In this document: in pieces, positions 42,261-51,719 of the stretch
Position numbering within the stretch: the first letter of the stretch is position 1
Layout: the number at the start of each line of letters is the position of its first letter
Origin: UBA4582 sp013204195
Lineage (GTDB): Bacteria; Pseudomonadota; Gammaproteobacteria; Pseudomonadales; Azotimanducaceae
Length of the DNA: 64,000 nt
Assembly: GCA_963925735.1 (NCBI GenBank)
Contig: CAWUUH010000039.1
Span: 1 to 64,000 of the forward strand
Direction: 5' to 3'
Translations under genes and position numbers: made by a program
Notes under the pieces: generated by a model
Database searches by the model: none
What the model was told of the DNA's origin: nothing
Seen by the model: only the letters and a program-made list of their open reading frames with translations

Positions 42261-45029
42261 ATGGGAAAATCGCTAGTTATCGTTGAGTCTCCGGCTAAGG
42301 CCAAGACCATAAATAAATACCTAGGCAACGACTTTATTGTGAAGTCGAGCGTTGGTCATATCCGCGATTTACCCACCAGTGGCAATGGTAACGCTGATCC
42401 CAAGGCGCGTGCTGCCGAGGCGGCAAAGACCCGAAAAATGCCGGCGGACAAGAAAGAAGCCTATAAAAAACAGAAGGCGCGGACCCAGCTAATTGCACGA
42501 ATGGGCGTCGACCCTGAACATGAATGGGCAGCAAACTACGAAATTCTGCCGGGCAAGGAAAAGGTCGTCAGCGAATTGCGGCGTTTAGCCAAGGATGCAG
42601 ACCAGATATTCCTAGCGACTGACCTTGACCGCGAAGGCGAGGCCATTGCTTGGCATCTGCGTGAAGCGATCGGTGGCGATGAAAGCCGTTATCGACGAGT
42701 TGTCTTCAACGAAATTACGAAAAAAGCCATTCAGGAGGCCTTCGAGCATCCTGGTGAGATTGACATGGCGATGGTTAATGCGCAGCAGGCTCGGCGCTTT
42801 TTGGATAGAGTCGTAGGCTTTATGGTCTCGCCGCTGTTGTGGGCCAAAGTCGCCCGTGGTCTTTCTGCTGGTCGAGTTCAATCGGTGGCGGTTCGACTCA
42901 TCGTCGAACGCGAGAAAGAGATCCGTGCGTTTATTCCCGAGGAATATTGGGAGTTGTTTGCCGATTTGAGTGAAGCCGGCAAACCCGCCACTGAGTTCGT
43001 TAAATTTCAGGTCACTAAAGAGGCGGGTGAAGCCTTTCGGCCCTCCAGTCAGGCGCAGGCTGATGCCGCGCTGGCTAAACTGCAGGTCGCGACCTACACC
43101 GTCAAGAGTCGTGAGGATCGGCCGACCCAGACGCGTCCTGCAGCACCATTTATCACCTCGACCCTACAGCAGGCGGCGAGTACGCGCCTCGGTTTTGGCG
43201 TTAAGAAGACCATGATGTTGGCCCAGCGATTGTATGAAGCTGGCTACATTACCTATATGCGAACGGACTCCACCAACTTGAGCAACGATGCGGTGGCGAA
43301 TTGCCGAGACTGGATCGAATCTGAATTTGGTAAGCGCTACTTGCCAGAAGTACCCAGAGTCTACAGCAGCAAGAGTGGTGCTCAGGAAGCACACGAGGCC
43401 ATTCGTCCGTCAGATGTGACCGTCAAGACCACGTCCATTGCTGGCATGGAGCGCGATGCCGAACGTCTGTACGAATTGATCTGGCGTCAGTTTGTCGCCT
43501 GCCAGATGCCCAATGCGGATTATACGAGTACCGCCGTTGTGGTCGTCGCCGCAGACATGGATTTACGCGTCAGAGGTCGGATCCTACGTTTCGACGGCTT
43601 CACGCGGGTGCAACCTCCCGCTAGCCGTAAAGAAGAAGAGGCCGTATTGCCTGAATATCAGGTCGGCCAGGTGTTATCCCTGACAGAACTAGATCCGGTA
43701 CAACACTTTACCAAGCCGCCACCCCGATTTGGCGAGGCGAGCCTGGTGAGAGAATTGGAGAAAAAGGGTATTGGTCGGCCGTCCACTTATGCGGCGATCA
43801 TTACCACGATTCAAGACCGAGGTTACGTTAACCTGCAAAATAAGCGGTTTTACGCCAACAAAATAGGCGATGTAGTAACCTCTCGGCTGGTGGAAAATTT
43901 CCCCAATCTGCTGGATTATGGCTTCACCGCGGAATTGGAAGAGGAGTTAGATCAGGTTTCGGGCGGTCAGCGCGATTGGAAAAAAGTGCTGACGGAGTTC
44001 TACCAAGATTTCAGCGGCAAAGTAGAAAAAGCCAGTGGAGAAGACGGGGGCATGCGTGCTAACGACCCCACTATGACGGATATTCCCTGCCCTCTGTGTG
44101 GCCGCGAGATGCAGATTCGGACTGCCAGTACCGGGGTTTTTCTGGGCTGTTCAGGCTATAACCTGCCGCCAAAAGAGCGGTGTAAACAAACTATCAACCT
44201 GATTTCAGGTGATGAGGTGGTGAGCGTCAATGGTGATGAGGAAGAAGAGTCTCGTATCCTGTTGACCAAACATCGCTGCGGCCGTTGTCATACCGCGATG
44301 GACAGCTACCTCATCGACAGTGAACGCAAGCTGCACGTGTGCGGTAATAACCCGGACTGTGATGGTTCTGAAGTCGAACGCGGTTTGTATAAGATCAAGG
44401 GCTATGATGGCCCCGTGCTGGAGTGCGATAAGTGCGGCGCCGAGATGCAGTTGAAAACCGGTCGGTTCGGCAAGTATTTCGGTTGTACCAGCGAAGAGTG
44501 TAAAAATACCCGTAAGCTGTTGCGCAGTGGTGAAGCCGCGCCGCCGAAGATGGATCCGGTGCAGATGCCGGAGCTGCAGTGTCGCAAGGTAGATGATATC
44601 TATGTATTGCGTGATGGTGCCGCCGGTATTTTTCTTGCCGCCAGCCAGTTCCCTAAAAATCGCGAAACCCGAGCACCTTATCTGGATGAGTTGCTGCCAC
44701 ACCAAAACGAGATTGACCCCAAATATGGTTTCTTAATGCGGGCGCCGGCACAAGACCCTGAGGGTAATCGCAGTCTGATTAAATTTGGTCGTAAGACCAA
44801 AGAGCATTTCGTCATGACAGAAGTCGATGACAAGCCTACTGGCTGGCGTGCAGATTTCGTTGATGGCAAGTGGCTGGAAGAAGCCGCGCCAGTGCGCAAG
44901 CCCAAGGCAAAAGCCAAAGCCAAAGCCAAAGCCAAACCTAAAGCCAAAGCCAAGCCAAAAGCCAAAGTGGCTGCTCGAAAAACACCCGTGAAAACTGACC
45001 CGGAACCTTCTTTGGCGTCAGAGGACTAA
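42261..45029 (+). CDS. topA: DNA topoisomerase I
   Basis: The 922-residue type IA topoisomerase relaxes negative supercoils. The TOPRIM domain starts LVIVESPAKAKTINKYLG and includes LATDLDREGEAIAWHL. Active-site Tyr332 lies in YITYMRTDST, and FTKPPPRFGEASLVRELEKKGIGRPSTYA follows. The C-terminal part has zinc-ribbon repeats (CPLCGREMQIRTASTGVFLGC; CDKCGAEMQLKTGRFGKYFGC) and a domain with KYGFLMRAP. The end is a roughly 35-residue Lys/Ala/Pro tail encoded by near-perfect AAAGCC hexamers (44900-44970). Such basic tails bind DNA non-specifically. A terminator follows directly. Confidence 0.97.
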   Translation: MGKSLVIVESPAKAKTINKYLGNDFIVKSSVGHIRDLPTSGNGNADPKARAAEAAKTRKMPADKKEAYKKQKARTQLIARMGVDPEHEWAANYEILPGKEKVVSELRRLAKDADQIFLATDLDREGEAIAWHLREAIGGDESRYRRVVFNEITKKAIQEAFEHPGEIDMAMVNAQQARRFLDRVVGFMVSPLLWAKVARGLSAGRVQSVAVRLIVEREKEIRAFIPEEYWELFADLSEAGKPATEFVKFQVTKEAGEAFRPSSQAQADAALAKLQVATYTVKSREDRPTQTRPAAPFITSTLQQAASTRLGFGVKKTMMLAQRLYEAGYITYMRTDSTNLSNDAVANCRDWIESEFGKRYLPEVPRVYSSKSGAQEAHEAIRPSDVTVKTTSIAGMERDAERLYELIWRQFVACQMPNADYTSTAVVVVAADMDLRVRGRILRFDGFTRVQPPASRKEEEAVLPEYQVGQVLSLTELDPVQHFTKPPPRFGEASLVRELEKKGIGRPSTYAAIITTIQDRGYVNLQNKRFYANKIGDVVTSRLVENFPNLLDYGFTAELEEELDQVSGGQRDWKKVLTEFYQDFSGKVEKASGEDGGMRANDPTMTDIPCPLCGREMQIRTASTGVFLGCSGYNLPPKERCKQTINLISGDEVVSVNGDEEEESRILLTKHRCGRCHTAMDSYLIDSERKLHVCGNNPDCDGSEVERGLYKIKGYDGPVLECDKCGAEMQLKTGRFGKYFGCTSEECKNTRKLLRSGEAAPPKMDPVQMPELQCRKVDDIYVLRDGAAGIFLAASQFPKNRETRAPYLDELLPHQNEIDPKYGFLMRAPAQDPEGNRSLIKFGRKTKEHFVMTEVDDKPTGWRADFVDGKWLEEAAPVRKPKAKAKAKAKAKPKAKAKPKAKVAARKTPVKTDPEPSLASED

Positions 45030-45032
45030 ACG

Positions 45033-45052
45033 CGGGCCCTCAGGCCCGTTTT
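45033..45052 (+). terminator. Intrinsic terminator after topA
   Basis: CGGGCC and GGCCCG form a 6-bp stem around a CTCA loop, followed by TTTT, 3 bp after the topA stop. Confidence 0.88.
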
Positions 45053-45070
45053 ATTAGACGTTAGCCAGCG

Positions 45071-46627
45071 CTAGTAGCGTTCTGCCTTTCTCGATACCAC
45101 GCCGTCCTCGGTGAGTGTCAGGTGGGTTAGCGTCTGCTCGTCATGATTCATCCGCCAGGACAGCATTTTCTGGGCATACTCAAGTACCTTAGGCAGGTAA
45201 CTGGGGTCGCCAGCCAGGTTATGCAGCTCAGCCGGGTCCTGCTTTAAATCGAAGAATAAGGGTGGCAGGTGTGTGAAGTGCACGTACTTGTAGTCATTAT
45301 CTCGAATGACATTCAGGGTGCATTGATGCGGCGTCAGGCCCAGTTCTGCTTCCATGGCAGTGCCGTTTAAAATATCCCTGAAGTCATACTCCCAGTGCGC
45401 CTCGGTACGCCAGTTGGCAGGAAAAGTGCCGTGCCGAATCCCCGGTAATAATGACCGACCGTCACATTGTTGTGGAATTTCGACGCCAGCCCATTCGAGT
45501 AATGTGGGCATAATATCGATATTTTCAGTGAAGCCACTGATCACCTGACCACGACTAGCGTCGGCGGCTGCGCTCGGATCATAGATGATCAACGGAATGT
45601 GATAAGACTCGTTGAAGTAGCCCAATTTTCCCAGTAACCAATGATCGCCCATTTGTTCGCCGTGATCAGAAGTGAAAACGATTAGGGTGTTCTCCCAAAG
45701 GCCTTGCGCCTTGAGATGTTCAAACAGTCGGCCAAGGTTAGCGTCGACCTCTGACATCAAGCCAAAATAAGCTGACTTTAGCCGAGTTTGTTTTTTCTCG
45801 TCATCGGCTGCGCCATAGTAGGGTCGTTTGAGAAAGTGACTGAGGAAAGGGTGTTGCTCAGCCTCTACTGCAGCGGATTCTGCGCGGTTGAAATCCTTCA
45901 GGGTCTCCGGTGGATACAGGGTGTTATAGGGTGCCGGCGCAACCCAGGGTGGATGCGGGCGCAATAAAGACAAGTGTACGCAGAAAGGCTCGGCATCTGG
46001 GTTGGCATCCACATAGTCGATGACCTGGTCGACCATGAACCAGGTGTCGTGATGCTCTGCGGGAATTGCCAGGGGCAGAGGTTCGGTGCCGCCAGCCTCG
46101 TATTCGAGGCCCGCCGTTCGCGTGGTGTACAAATTAAAGTTTGGGGTTGGAATCGCATAACCCTTGGTTGTCAGCCAATCAGCCCAAGCGTCTGGGTAGG
46201 TGCCCATCATGACAGCCGGTTTGATGCCGGGTAAGGGGCCTTCGTAACTGCGCAGAATGGGGTCGTCAGCATCAAATTGGCGGGGATCGTTAGCCGTGTC
46301 CGTGTAGCCGAAGAGCACGGGATCATACCCTTGTTGGCGCAGTTCCAGAGCCCAGTTGGTATGGCGGGCATCTAATGGGGTGCCATTGGTGCCGGCTCGA
46401 TGATTCTGCAAATACATGCCCGTGTGAAGGCTGGCCCGTGAAGGCGCACAAGGCACCGCGTTGGCGTAATGTTGGGGAAACAAGACACCTTGACTGGCGA
46501 GCTTGTCGAGATTCGGCGTCTGCACCTTGTGACCTAGGGTCGAGAGGCATTCACCGCGCCATTGATCGGCGGTGATAAACAGGATGTTTTTCTTCCTTGC
46601 AGTATTTTCTACAGCGTCATTTTTCAT
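45071..46627 (-). CDS. Sulfatase / arylsulfatase family hydrolase
   Basis: The 518-residue alkaline-phosphatase-superfamily enzyme has metal-binding Asp21 in ILFITADQWRGE and the CxPSR motif CAPSR at residues 60-64, whose Cys would be oxidised to formylglycine. HTGMYLQNHRAGTNGTPLD follows, with a second metal site VFTSDHGEQMGDHWLLGKLGYF. It hydrolyses a sulfate (or phosphonate/phosphate mono-) ester; sequence near the active site is reminiscent of bacterial aryl-sulfatases and phosphonate monoester hydrolases. No signal peptide is seen, so the substrate is probably taken up first. The maturing enzyme is not in the window. Confidence 0.88.
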   Translation of the reverse strand: MKNDAVENTARKKNILFITADQWRGECLSTLGHKVQTPNLDKLASQGVLFPQHYANAVPCAPSRASLHTGMYLQNHRAGTNGTPLDARHTNWALELRQQGYDPVLFGYTDTANDPRQFDADDPILRSYEGPLPGIKPAVMMGTYPDAWADWLTTKGYAIPTPNFNLYTTRTAGLEYEAGGTEPLPLAIPAEHHDTWFMVDQVIDYVDANPDAEPFCVHLSLLRPHPPWVAPAPYNTLYPPETLKDFNRAESAAVEAEQHPFLSHFLKRPYYGAADDEKKQTRLKSAYFGLMSEVDANLGRLFEHLKAQGLWENTLIVFTSDHGEQMGDHWLLGKLGYFNESYHIPLIIYDPSAAADASRGQVISGFTENIDIMPTLLEWAGVEIPQQCDGRSLLPGIRHGTFPANWRTEAHWEYDFRDILNGTAMEAELGLTPHQCTLNVIRDNDYKYVHFTHLPPLFFDLKQDPAELHNLAGDPSYLPKVLEYAQKMLSWRMNHDEQTLTHLTLTEDGVVSRKAERY

Positions 46628-46838
46628 AAACCCAGGAGCCTTTTACAATGTCTGGTGGCGTGCTATGTTTTTTCGTCTAGCCGCTCTGAGCCCCATCATA
46701 GCGTAATTGGCATCGATTGCATGTCCCCTTGGATGGCGCCTAATTTAGCTCGATGGGCGGCAGTCTGGCGAGCTGGGGACTGGTTTGTTCGAGTGATTTG
46801 TGTGATATTCGGCGTGGTTTAAGTATCTTCAAATAGGA

Positions 46839-48452
46839 GTGAGAGAATTGATAGCAGCAGCAAGAGAAGTTGACGCGGTGATCGTCGGTGCAGGTTTTGC
46901 CGGCATGTATATGCTGCATCGGCTTCGCAGTGCCGGAATGAATGTACAGGTGATTGAGGCTGGCGATGGCGTCGGTGGCACTTGGTACTGGAACCGTTAT
47001 CCTGGCGCCCGTTGCGACATCGAGAGCATGGAGTATTCCTATCAGTTTTCTGAGGAGTTGCAACAGGAATGGGAATGGCAAGAGCGCTATGCACCGCAGC
47101 CGGAAATTCTGGCCTATGCCAACCATGTGGCTGATCGCTTCGATTTGCGCAAAAATATCCAGTTTGAAACGCGAGTGACCGAGGCGGTGTTTGATGAGGC
47201 CATCAACCGCTGGCAGGTGAAAACCAATACCGGTGAGGTATTGTCGTCTAGCTTCTGCGTGATGGCCACCGGTTGTCTGTCATCTACTAACTTGCCGAAA
47301 TTTGAAGGCCTGGACACCTACCAGGGTGAATGGTTTCACACGGGTCTATGGCCACACAAGGGGGTGGACTTCACCGGCAAGCGAATAGCGATTATCGGTA
47401 CGGGTTCTTCTGCCGTTCAGTCAATTCCCCAGCTGGCAAAGCAGGCGGCTCACTTGACCGTATTCCAGCGGACGCCGAACTTTTCGATTCCAGCTCATAA
47501 CCGCCAGCTTGAGCCGGAATATGTAGCCGAGGTCAAAGCTCATTACTCGGAGCTGCGAGCGGCTAACAACCTGGAAGCCGGAGGCTTTGGTTCCCGTACG
47601 GAACGTAATGACGGCTCGGTGTTTGAGGCCAGCGAAGCCGAGCGGGCCGAGAATTTTGAACGTAAGTGGCAGACCGGCGGGTTTGGTTTTTTAGCCGCCT
47701 TTGGTGACCTGTTAATGGCGCCGGAAAGCAACGAATTTGCTGCCGACTTCGTCCGCAGTAAGATTCGGGCTACGGTTAAGGACCCTGCCGTTGCTGACTT
47801 GTTGTGTCCGCAACAGGTTATAGGCTGTAAGCGACTGTGTGTGGATATTAATTATTTCGAGACCTATAACCGCGATAACGTGACCTTGATCAGCGTCAAG
47901 GACCATCCCATCGAGCGGGTGACCCCCAAGGGTCTGGTGACCGGCGGCGAGGAATATGAGTTTGATTGTTTGATCTTCGCCACGGGCTTTGATGCCATGA
48001 CCGGCTCGCTTACCCGCATTGATATTCGCGGCCGCGATGGTGTAGCGCTGAAAGACAAATGGGCGGCAGGCCCACGCACCTATCTGGGTTTGGGCTCCGC
48101 CGGGTTCCCAAATTTGTTTACCATCTCTGGCCCGCAAAGTCCGTCGGTGTTGAGCAATATGATTTGCTCCATAGAGCAGCATGTTAACTGGGTCACCGAC
48201 TGCATATTGAACATGCGCGAGCGTGGCTTGGCGACCATAGAAGCTGACGTTAAGGCCGAGGATGCGTGGGTGGCTCATGTCAATGAGATCGCAGACATGA
48301 CCCTTTATCCATCTTGCAACTCATGGTATCTGGGCGCTAACGTGCCAGGTAAGCCGCGAGTGTTTATGCCTTATGTGGGGGGCTTGCCGGTGTATGCTGA
48401 GAAGTGTGAGGAGGTGGCGAGTCATAACTACGAGGGGTTTGTGCTCGCCTAG
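46839..48452 (+). CDS. Baeyer-Villiger monooxygenase (flavin-containing)
   Basis: A 537-residue class B flavoprotein that inserts oxygen next to a ketone using NADPH and O2. It has two Rossmann motifs, GAGFAGMY at 17-24 for FAD and GTGSSAVQ at 187-194 for NADPH. Between them lies the type I BVMO fingerprint YQGEWFHTGLWP at 161-172 (FxGxxxHxxxWP with F to Y). GTWYWNRYPGARCDIESMEYSY is typical of cyclohexanone- and phenylacetone-type enzymes. The start is a GTG with AGGAGTGA just upstream. It diverges from the sulfatase gene. The natural ketone substrate is unknown. Confidence 0.92.
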   Translation: MRELIAAAREVDAVIVGAGFAGMYMLHRLRSAGMNVQVIEAGDGVGGTWYWNRYPGARCDIESMEYSYQFSEELQQEWEWQERYAPQPEILAYANHVADRFDLRKNIQFETRVTEAVFDEAINRWQVKTNTGEVLSSSFCVMATGCLSSTNLPKFEGLDTYQGEWFHTGLWPHKGVDFTGKRIAIIGTGSSAVQSIPQLAKQAAHLTVFQRTPNFSIPAHNRQLEPEYVAEVKAHYSELRAANNLEAGGFGSRTERNDGSVFEASEAERAENFERKWQTGGFGFLAAFGDLLMAPESNEFAADFVRSKIRATVKDPAVADLLCPQQVIGCKRLCVDINYFETYNRDNVTLISVKDHPIERVTPKGLVTGGEEYEFDCLIFATGFDAMTGSLTRIDIRGRDGVALKDKWAAGPRTYLGLGSAGFPNLFTISGPQSPSVLSNMICSIEQHVNWVTDCILNMRERGLATIEADVKAEDAWVAHVNEIADMTLYPSCNSWYLGANVPGKPRVFMPYVGGLPVYAEKCEEVASHNYEGFVLA

Positions 48453-48591
48453 ATGCAACTGACGCTGAGTTTGCTGGCTCTCGTCGGCAGCCTTGGCGGA
48501 CTGGGTCGTTGACCGGATCGGGTGCCTGGCCCTCGGCCGGTATGTCGAGTACAAGATCCTTGGCGCGCTGGCCGCGATACTGAAATACAAT

Positions 48592-49503
48592 TCAGGCTGG
48601 CAGCTGCCAGTAGGGTGTTTCACCATAGTAAACCGCCAGATAGTCAATCAGGCTGCGCACTCGAAGTGGCAGATGCCGGGTTTGGGGATAGACCGCGTAC
48701 ACACCATTATTATTCTGTACCAGCTGGTCTGCAAGGATGGGCACCAGCAGTCCCAGCTTGATGGCTTTGTAGCAGAGAAAGTCCGGTGAAAACACCAGGC
48801 CTCGGCCGTTGATGGCCTCCTCGAGCAGAAAGTCACCGTTGTTGGCGCTGAGTACACTGCTGATTCTGGGCGATACCTTGTTGCCACTTGCGTCCAGCAT
48901 TTGCCATTTTTCCGGCGACAATGTGTACTTCAGCCGCACATGGCCGTTGTCCAAATCCTGGGCTGTCAAAGGTGTGCCATGGCTGGCCAGGTAGCTGGGG
49001 CTGGCGCACAGCACATTTTTAACCACCGTCAAACGGCGTGCCATCAGGGTTGAGTCAGTCAAGCTGCTGATGCGCACCGCTAGATCAAAACCCGCTTCCA
49101 CCAGATCGACTCGCCGGTCATTGAAATCGATATCAAATTCAACTTCCGGATTGATCTCGGTAAACCGTCGCAACGCCGGTGCCAGATGGGTCAGACCGAA
49201 TGACAAAGGGCTGGCAATTCTGATGCGACCGGTCAATTCTGAGTTTTGTTGGCGCAGGCCCGACTCTACCTCGGTCACCTGGTCGATGATCTGGACGCAT
49301 TGCTGGTAGTAGCTGCGGCCCGTTTCCGTGAGCGTATGGGTCCGCGTGGTACGGGTCAGCAGCGTGACACCGAGGCGTTTTTCGAGTATCGCTAAGCGCT
49401 TGCTGACGGCTGACTTAACGGTGCCGAGCTGCTCGGCGGCTTTGGTCATCGAGCCCGCGTCAACGATACGGACAAAGGTTTGCATATCTTCGAGTTGGTT
49501 CAT
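48592..49503 (-). CDS. LysR family transcriptional regulator
   Basis: The 303-residue regulator has an N-terminal winged helix-turn-helix (MQTFVRIVDAGSMTKAAEQLGTVKSAVSKRLAILEKRLGVTLLTRTTR) and a periplasmic-binding-fold effector domain (GRIRIASPLSFGLTHLAPALRRF). It is transcribed away from the doxX-azoreductase-pirin genes, the usual layout when a LysR protein controls the genes it faces. The 165-bp shared space should hold its site. The inducer may be a quinone or electrophile, by analogy with similar clusters. Confidence 0.94.
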   Translation of the reverse strand: MNQLEDMQTFVRIVDAGSMTKAAEQLGTVKSAVSKRLAILEKRLGVTLLTRTTRTHTLTETGRSYYQQCVQIIDQVTEVESGLRQQNSELTGRIRIASPLSFGLTHLAPALRRFTEINPEVEFDIDFNDRRVDLVEAGFDLAVRISSLTDSTLMARRLTVVKNVLCASPSYLASHGTPLTAQDLDNGHVRLKYTLSPEKWQMLDASGNKVSPRISSVLSANNGDFLLEEAINGRGLVFSPDFLCYKAIKLGLLVPILADQLVQNNNGVYAVYPQTRHLPLRVRSLIDYLAVYYGETPYWQLPA

Positions 49504-49668
49504 TGAGCGTCTCGGCCTGGCTGGATAACGGCGACCCCGTTGGTGAGAGCCTACTGTTCTCTATTATGAAACAATGAATTGCCATATTTGGTCTTTATCC
49601 ACATTGTGTCAACCGTAGAATGGCAGCCTCTTACTGACTGACCACCAACCCAGACAAGGAACCTCATC

Positions 49669-50067
49669 ATGAACTACCTCAATATGCTGCATCTCTATAC
49701 GCCTGTTGTGGGCCGCCTGTTGATCAGCAGTATTTTTCTGATGGCGGGTATTTCGAAAATCACCGGCTATGCTGGCACCCAAGGCTATATGGTGTCTATT
49801 GGCGTACCAGGCGAGTTGCTGCCAGTGGTGATTGCCCTGGAAATATTGGGCGCGCTTGCTATTATCATCGGCTACCACACACGCTTGGCGGCGTTTCTGC
49901 TGGCGGGATTCACCGTCGTCTCGGCGCTGCTGTTCCACAACGACTTTGCCGACCAGACTCAGTCTATTATGTTTATGAAGAATCTGGCGATTGCCGGTGG
50001 CTTCCTGCTCCTGGTGGCCAACGGTCCGGGTACTGTGTCTGTAGACGAAGGCATGCCAAAAAGCTAA
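49669..50067 (+). CDS. DoxX family membrane protein
   Basis: A 132-residue protein with four membrane helices: GRLLISSIFLMAGISKI, LLPVVIALEILGALAIIIGY, LAAFLLAGFTVVSALLFHNDF and FMKNLAIAGGFLLLVA. This is the DoxX pattern including the conserved FMKNLAIAGG. AAGGAAC lies 7 nt before the ATG. Members often accompany oxidoreductases and pirins in redox-stress loci. Here it is the first gene of a three-gene set opposite a LysR regulator. Confidence 0.92.
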   Translation: MNYLNMLHLYTPVVGRLLISSIFLMAGISKITGYAGTQGYMVSIGVPGELLPVVIALEILGALAIIIGYHTRLAAFLLAGFTVVSALLFHNDFADQTQSIMFMKNLAIAGGFLLLVANGPGTVSVDEGMPKS

Positions 50068-50130
50068 GAGGCGCTAAGCCCTGTGTAGAATGAAACAAAC
50101 TATTCGAATAAATTTCGCCAAGGAAATATC

Positions 50131-50703
50131 ATGAACCAGCAGACTATTTTGCATGTTACCGCCAGCGGCCGTCACAGTGGCTCTGTGACTCGCGAAGTGT
50201 CAGGGCAAGTCATTGAACAACTGCAGGCTCGGCATACGCCGTCAAGGGTTGTCAGCCGTGACTTGGCGCCTGGGCTGCCATTCGTTGATGAGTCATGGAT
50301 CAACGCTAACTTCACCGATCCACAGGCTCGTACTGATGAGCACGCCGCGACGCTGACATTGTCTGACCAATTGGTCGCGGAATTGCAGCAGGCGACGCAC
50401 ATAGTGCTGGCGACCCCGATCTATAACTTTGGTGTGCCGGCGGCGCTCAAGGCATGGATCGATATGATTGCGCGGGTCCAGCTGACGTTTCAGTACACCG
50501 CTACTGGTCCCGAGGGATTACTGCAAGACAAACAGGTATATCTGGTGATGGCCTCTGGCGGCACCCCCCTTGGCGGTGACATGGACTTTGCCTCAGGTTA
50601 TCTGCGGCACGTGCTGGGCTTTCTGGGCATGACCAATGTGACCATTGTTGATGCGCTCGCCGTCCAACGTGCAGGCAGCCTGATACTGCCAGACCCGCTC
50701 TAG
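50131..50703 (+). CDS. FMN-dependent NADH:quinone reductase / azoreductase (AzoR type)
   Basis: The 190-residue flavodoxin-fold protein matches AzoR: LHVTASGRHSGSVTREVSGQVIEQL at the N-terminus, ATPIYNFGVPAALKAWIDMIARVQLTFQY in the FMN-binding core and MASGGTPLGGDMDFASGYLRHVLGFLGM. It reduces quinones and azo compounds by two electrons, limiting redox cycling. A ribosome site AAGGAAA precedes the ATG. It sits between doxX and the pirin gene with short gaps. Confidence 0.92.
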   Translation: MNQQTILHVTASGRHSGSVTREVSGQVIEQLQARHTPSRVVSRDLAPGLPFVDESWINANFTDPQARTDEHAATLTLSDQLVAELQQATHIVLATPIYNFGVPAALKAWIDMIARVQLTFQYTATGPEGLLQDKQVYLVMASGGTPLGGDMDFASGYLRHVLGFLGMTNVTIVDALAVQRAGSLILPDPL

Positions 50704-50774
50704 GCAAGCGCCAATAGTTCGGCGTCAGACAGACAGTAAAGGATTGATCTCACCAAAGATCAGCAGGAGGATGT

Positions 50775-51617
50775 ATGCAACACGCACGAGAAGTCAGCCA
50801 AGTTATTCGTGGCATGCCTGCCGCTGATGGTGATGGCGTGAAACTCACTCGACTCATTGGCAGCCCGTACCTGGATCAGCTGGATCCGTTTCTGCTGCTC
50901 GACGCCTTTGGCTCTGATTCACCGCAAGACTATATCGGCGGCTTTCCGTCCCACCCGCACAGGGGTTTTGAGACAGTCACCTATATGCTCGCCGGCAGCA
51001 TGCGTCACGAAGACAGTGCTGGTAATGCCGGCGTTATCGATGCCGGAGGTGTGCAGTGGATGACCGCTGGTAGGGGCATTATCCACTCGGAAATGCCGCA
51101 GCAATCTGCAGGCTTGCTGGCCGGTTTTCAGCTGTGGATCAATTTGCCGTCGACTCACAAGATGACACCGCCCGCTTATCAGGAACGCACCGCCGCTGAG
51201 ATACCCATTGAAACCTTGAAGGATGGTACTCGGGTGAAGGTCATTGCCGGGCAAACCCGCAGGGGTACCCAGGGCGTGATCGAGAATGGGCTCACCGAGC
51301 CGGTGTTCTGGGACGTCAGCCTGTTGGCGGGTGGTTGTCTCGATGAGAGGCTCACGCCAACTCACAATGCCTTCATCTACGTGATTGCGGGTGAGTTAAC
51401 CATTGGTGCCAGCCAGGATCATTTGGTTACTGGCCAATTGGCCATATTAGGTAGCGGTGATGGTGTGGTCATTGAGGGCACAGAGGCGAGTCGTTTTCTG
51501 TTGATTGCGGCGAAGCCGCTCAACGAACCTGTGGAACGCGCCGGCCCCTTTGTGATGAATACTCGGGCGGAGATCGACCAGGCTTTCGCTGACTATCGGC
51601 AAGGTCGGCTAGCATAG
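50775..51617 (+). CDS. Pirin family protein
   Basis: The 280-residue double cupin has the Pirin N-terminal signature DPFLLLDAFGSDSPQDYIGGFPSHPHRGFETVTYMLAGSMRHEDSAGN with the metal-binding His residues in HPHRGFET. GVQWMTAGRGIIHSEMP follows, and the C-terminal cupin contains FIYVIAGELTIG. Bacterial pirins of this type can have quercetin 2,3-dioxygenase activity or act as redox-sensing partners. AGGAGG lies just upstream of the ATG. It ends the doxX-azoR-pirin set. Confidence 0.93.
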   Translation: MQHAREVSQVIRGMPAADGDGVKLTRLIGSPYLDQLDPFLLLDAFGSDSPQDYIGGFPSHPHRGFETVTYMLAGSMRHEDSAGNAGVIDAGGVQWMTAGRGIIHSEMPQQSAGLLAGFQLWINLPSTHKMTPPAYQERTAAEIPIETLKDGTRVKVIAGQTRRGTQGVIENGLTEPVFWDVSLLAGGCLDERLTPTHNAFIYVIAGELTIGASQDHLVTGQLAILGSGDGVVIEGTEASRFLLIAAKPLNEPVERAGPFVMNTRAEIDQAFADYRQGRLA

Positions 51618-51641
51618 TCGGCTGGCCTTAATCTATTTAAC

Positions 51642-51680
51642 AAGTCTGCTTAAGAAGTCTGCTTAAGAAGTCTGCTCAAG
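51642..51680. repeat. 13-bp tandem repeat, three copies, after the pirin gene
   Basis: AAGTCTGCTTAAG occurs twice exactly and once as AAGTCTGCTCAAG, head to tail, 25 bp after the pirin stop. It leads straight into the terminator hairpin. Confidence 0.9.
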
Positions 51681-51719
51681 ACAGGTACTGCGCGGGCAGT
51701 CCGCACAGTGGCCTGTCTT
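51678..51719. terminator. Long hairpin between convergent pirin and flavoprotein genes
   Basis: AAGACAGG pairs with CCTGTCTT. Inside, ACTG pairs with CAGT and GCGG with CCGC around a GCAGT loop. The right arm contains two bases of the flavoprotein stop codon, so the structure straddles a coding end. It probably stops both transcripts. Confidence 0.7.
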
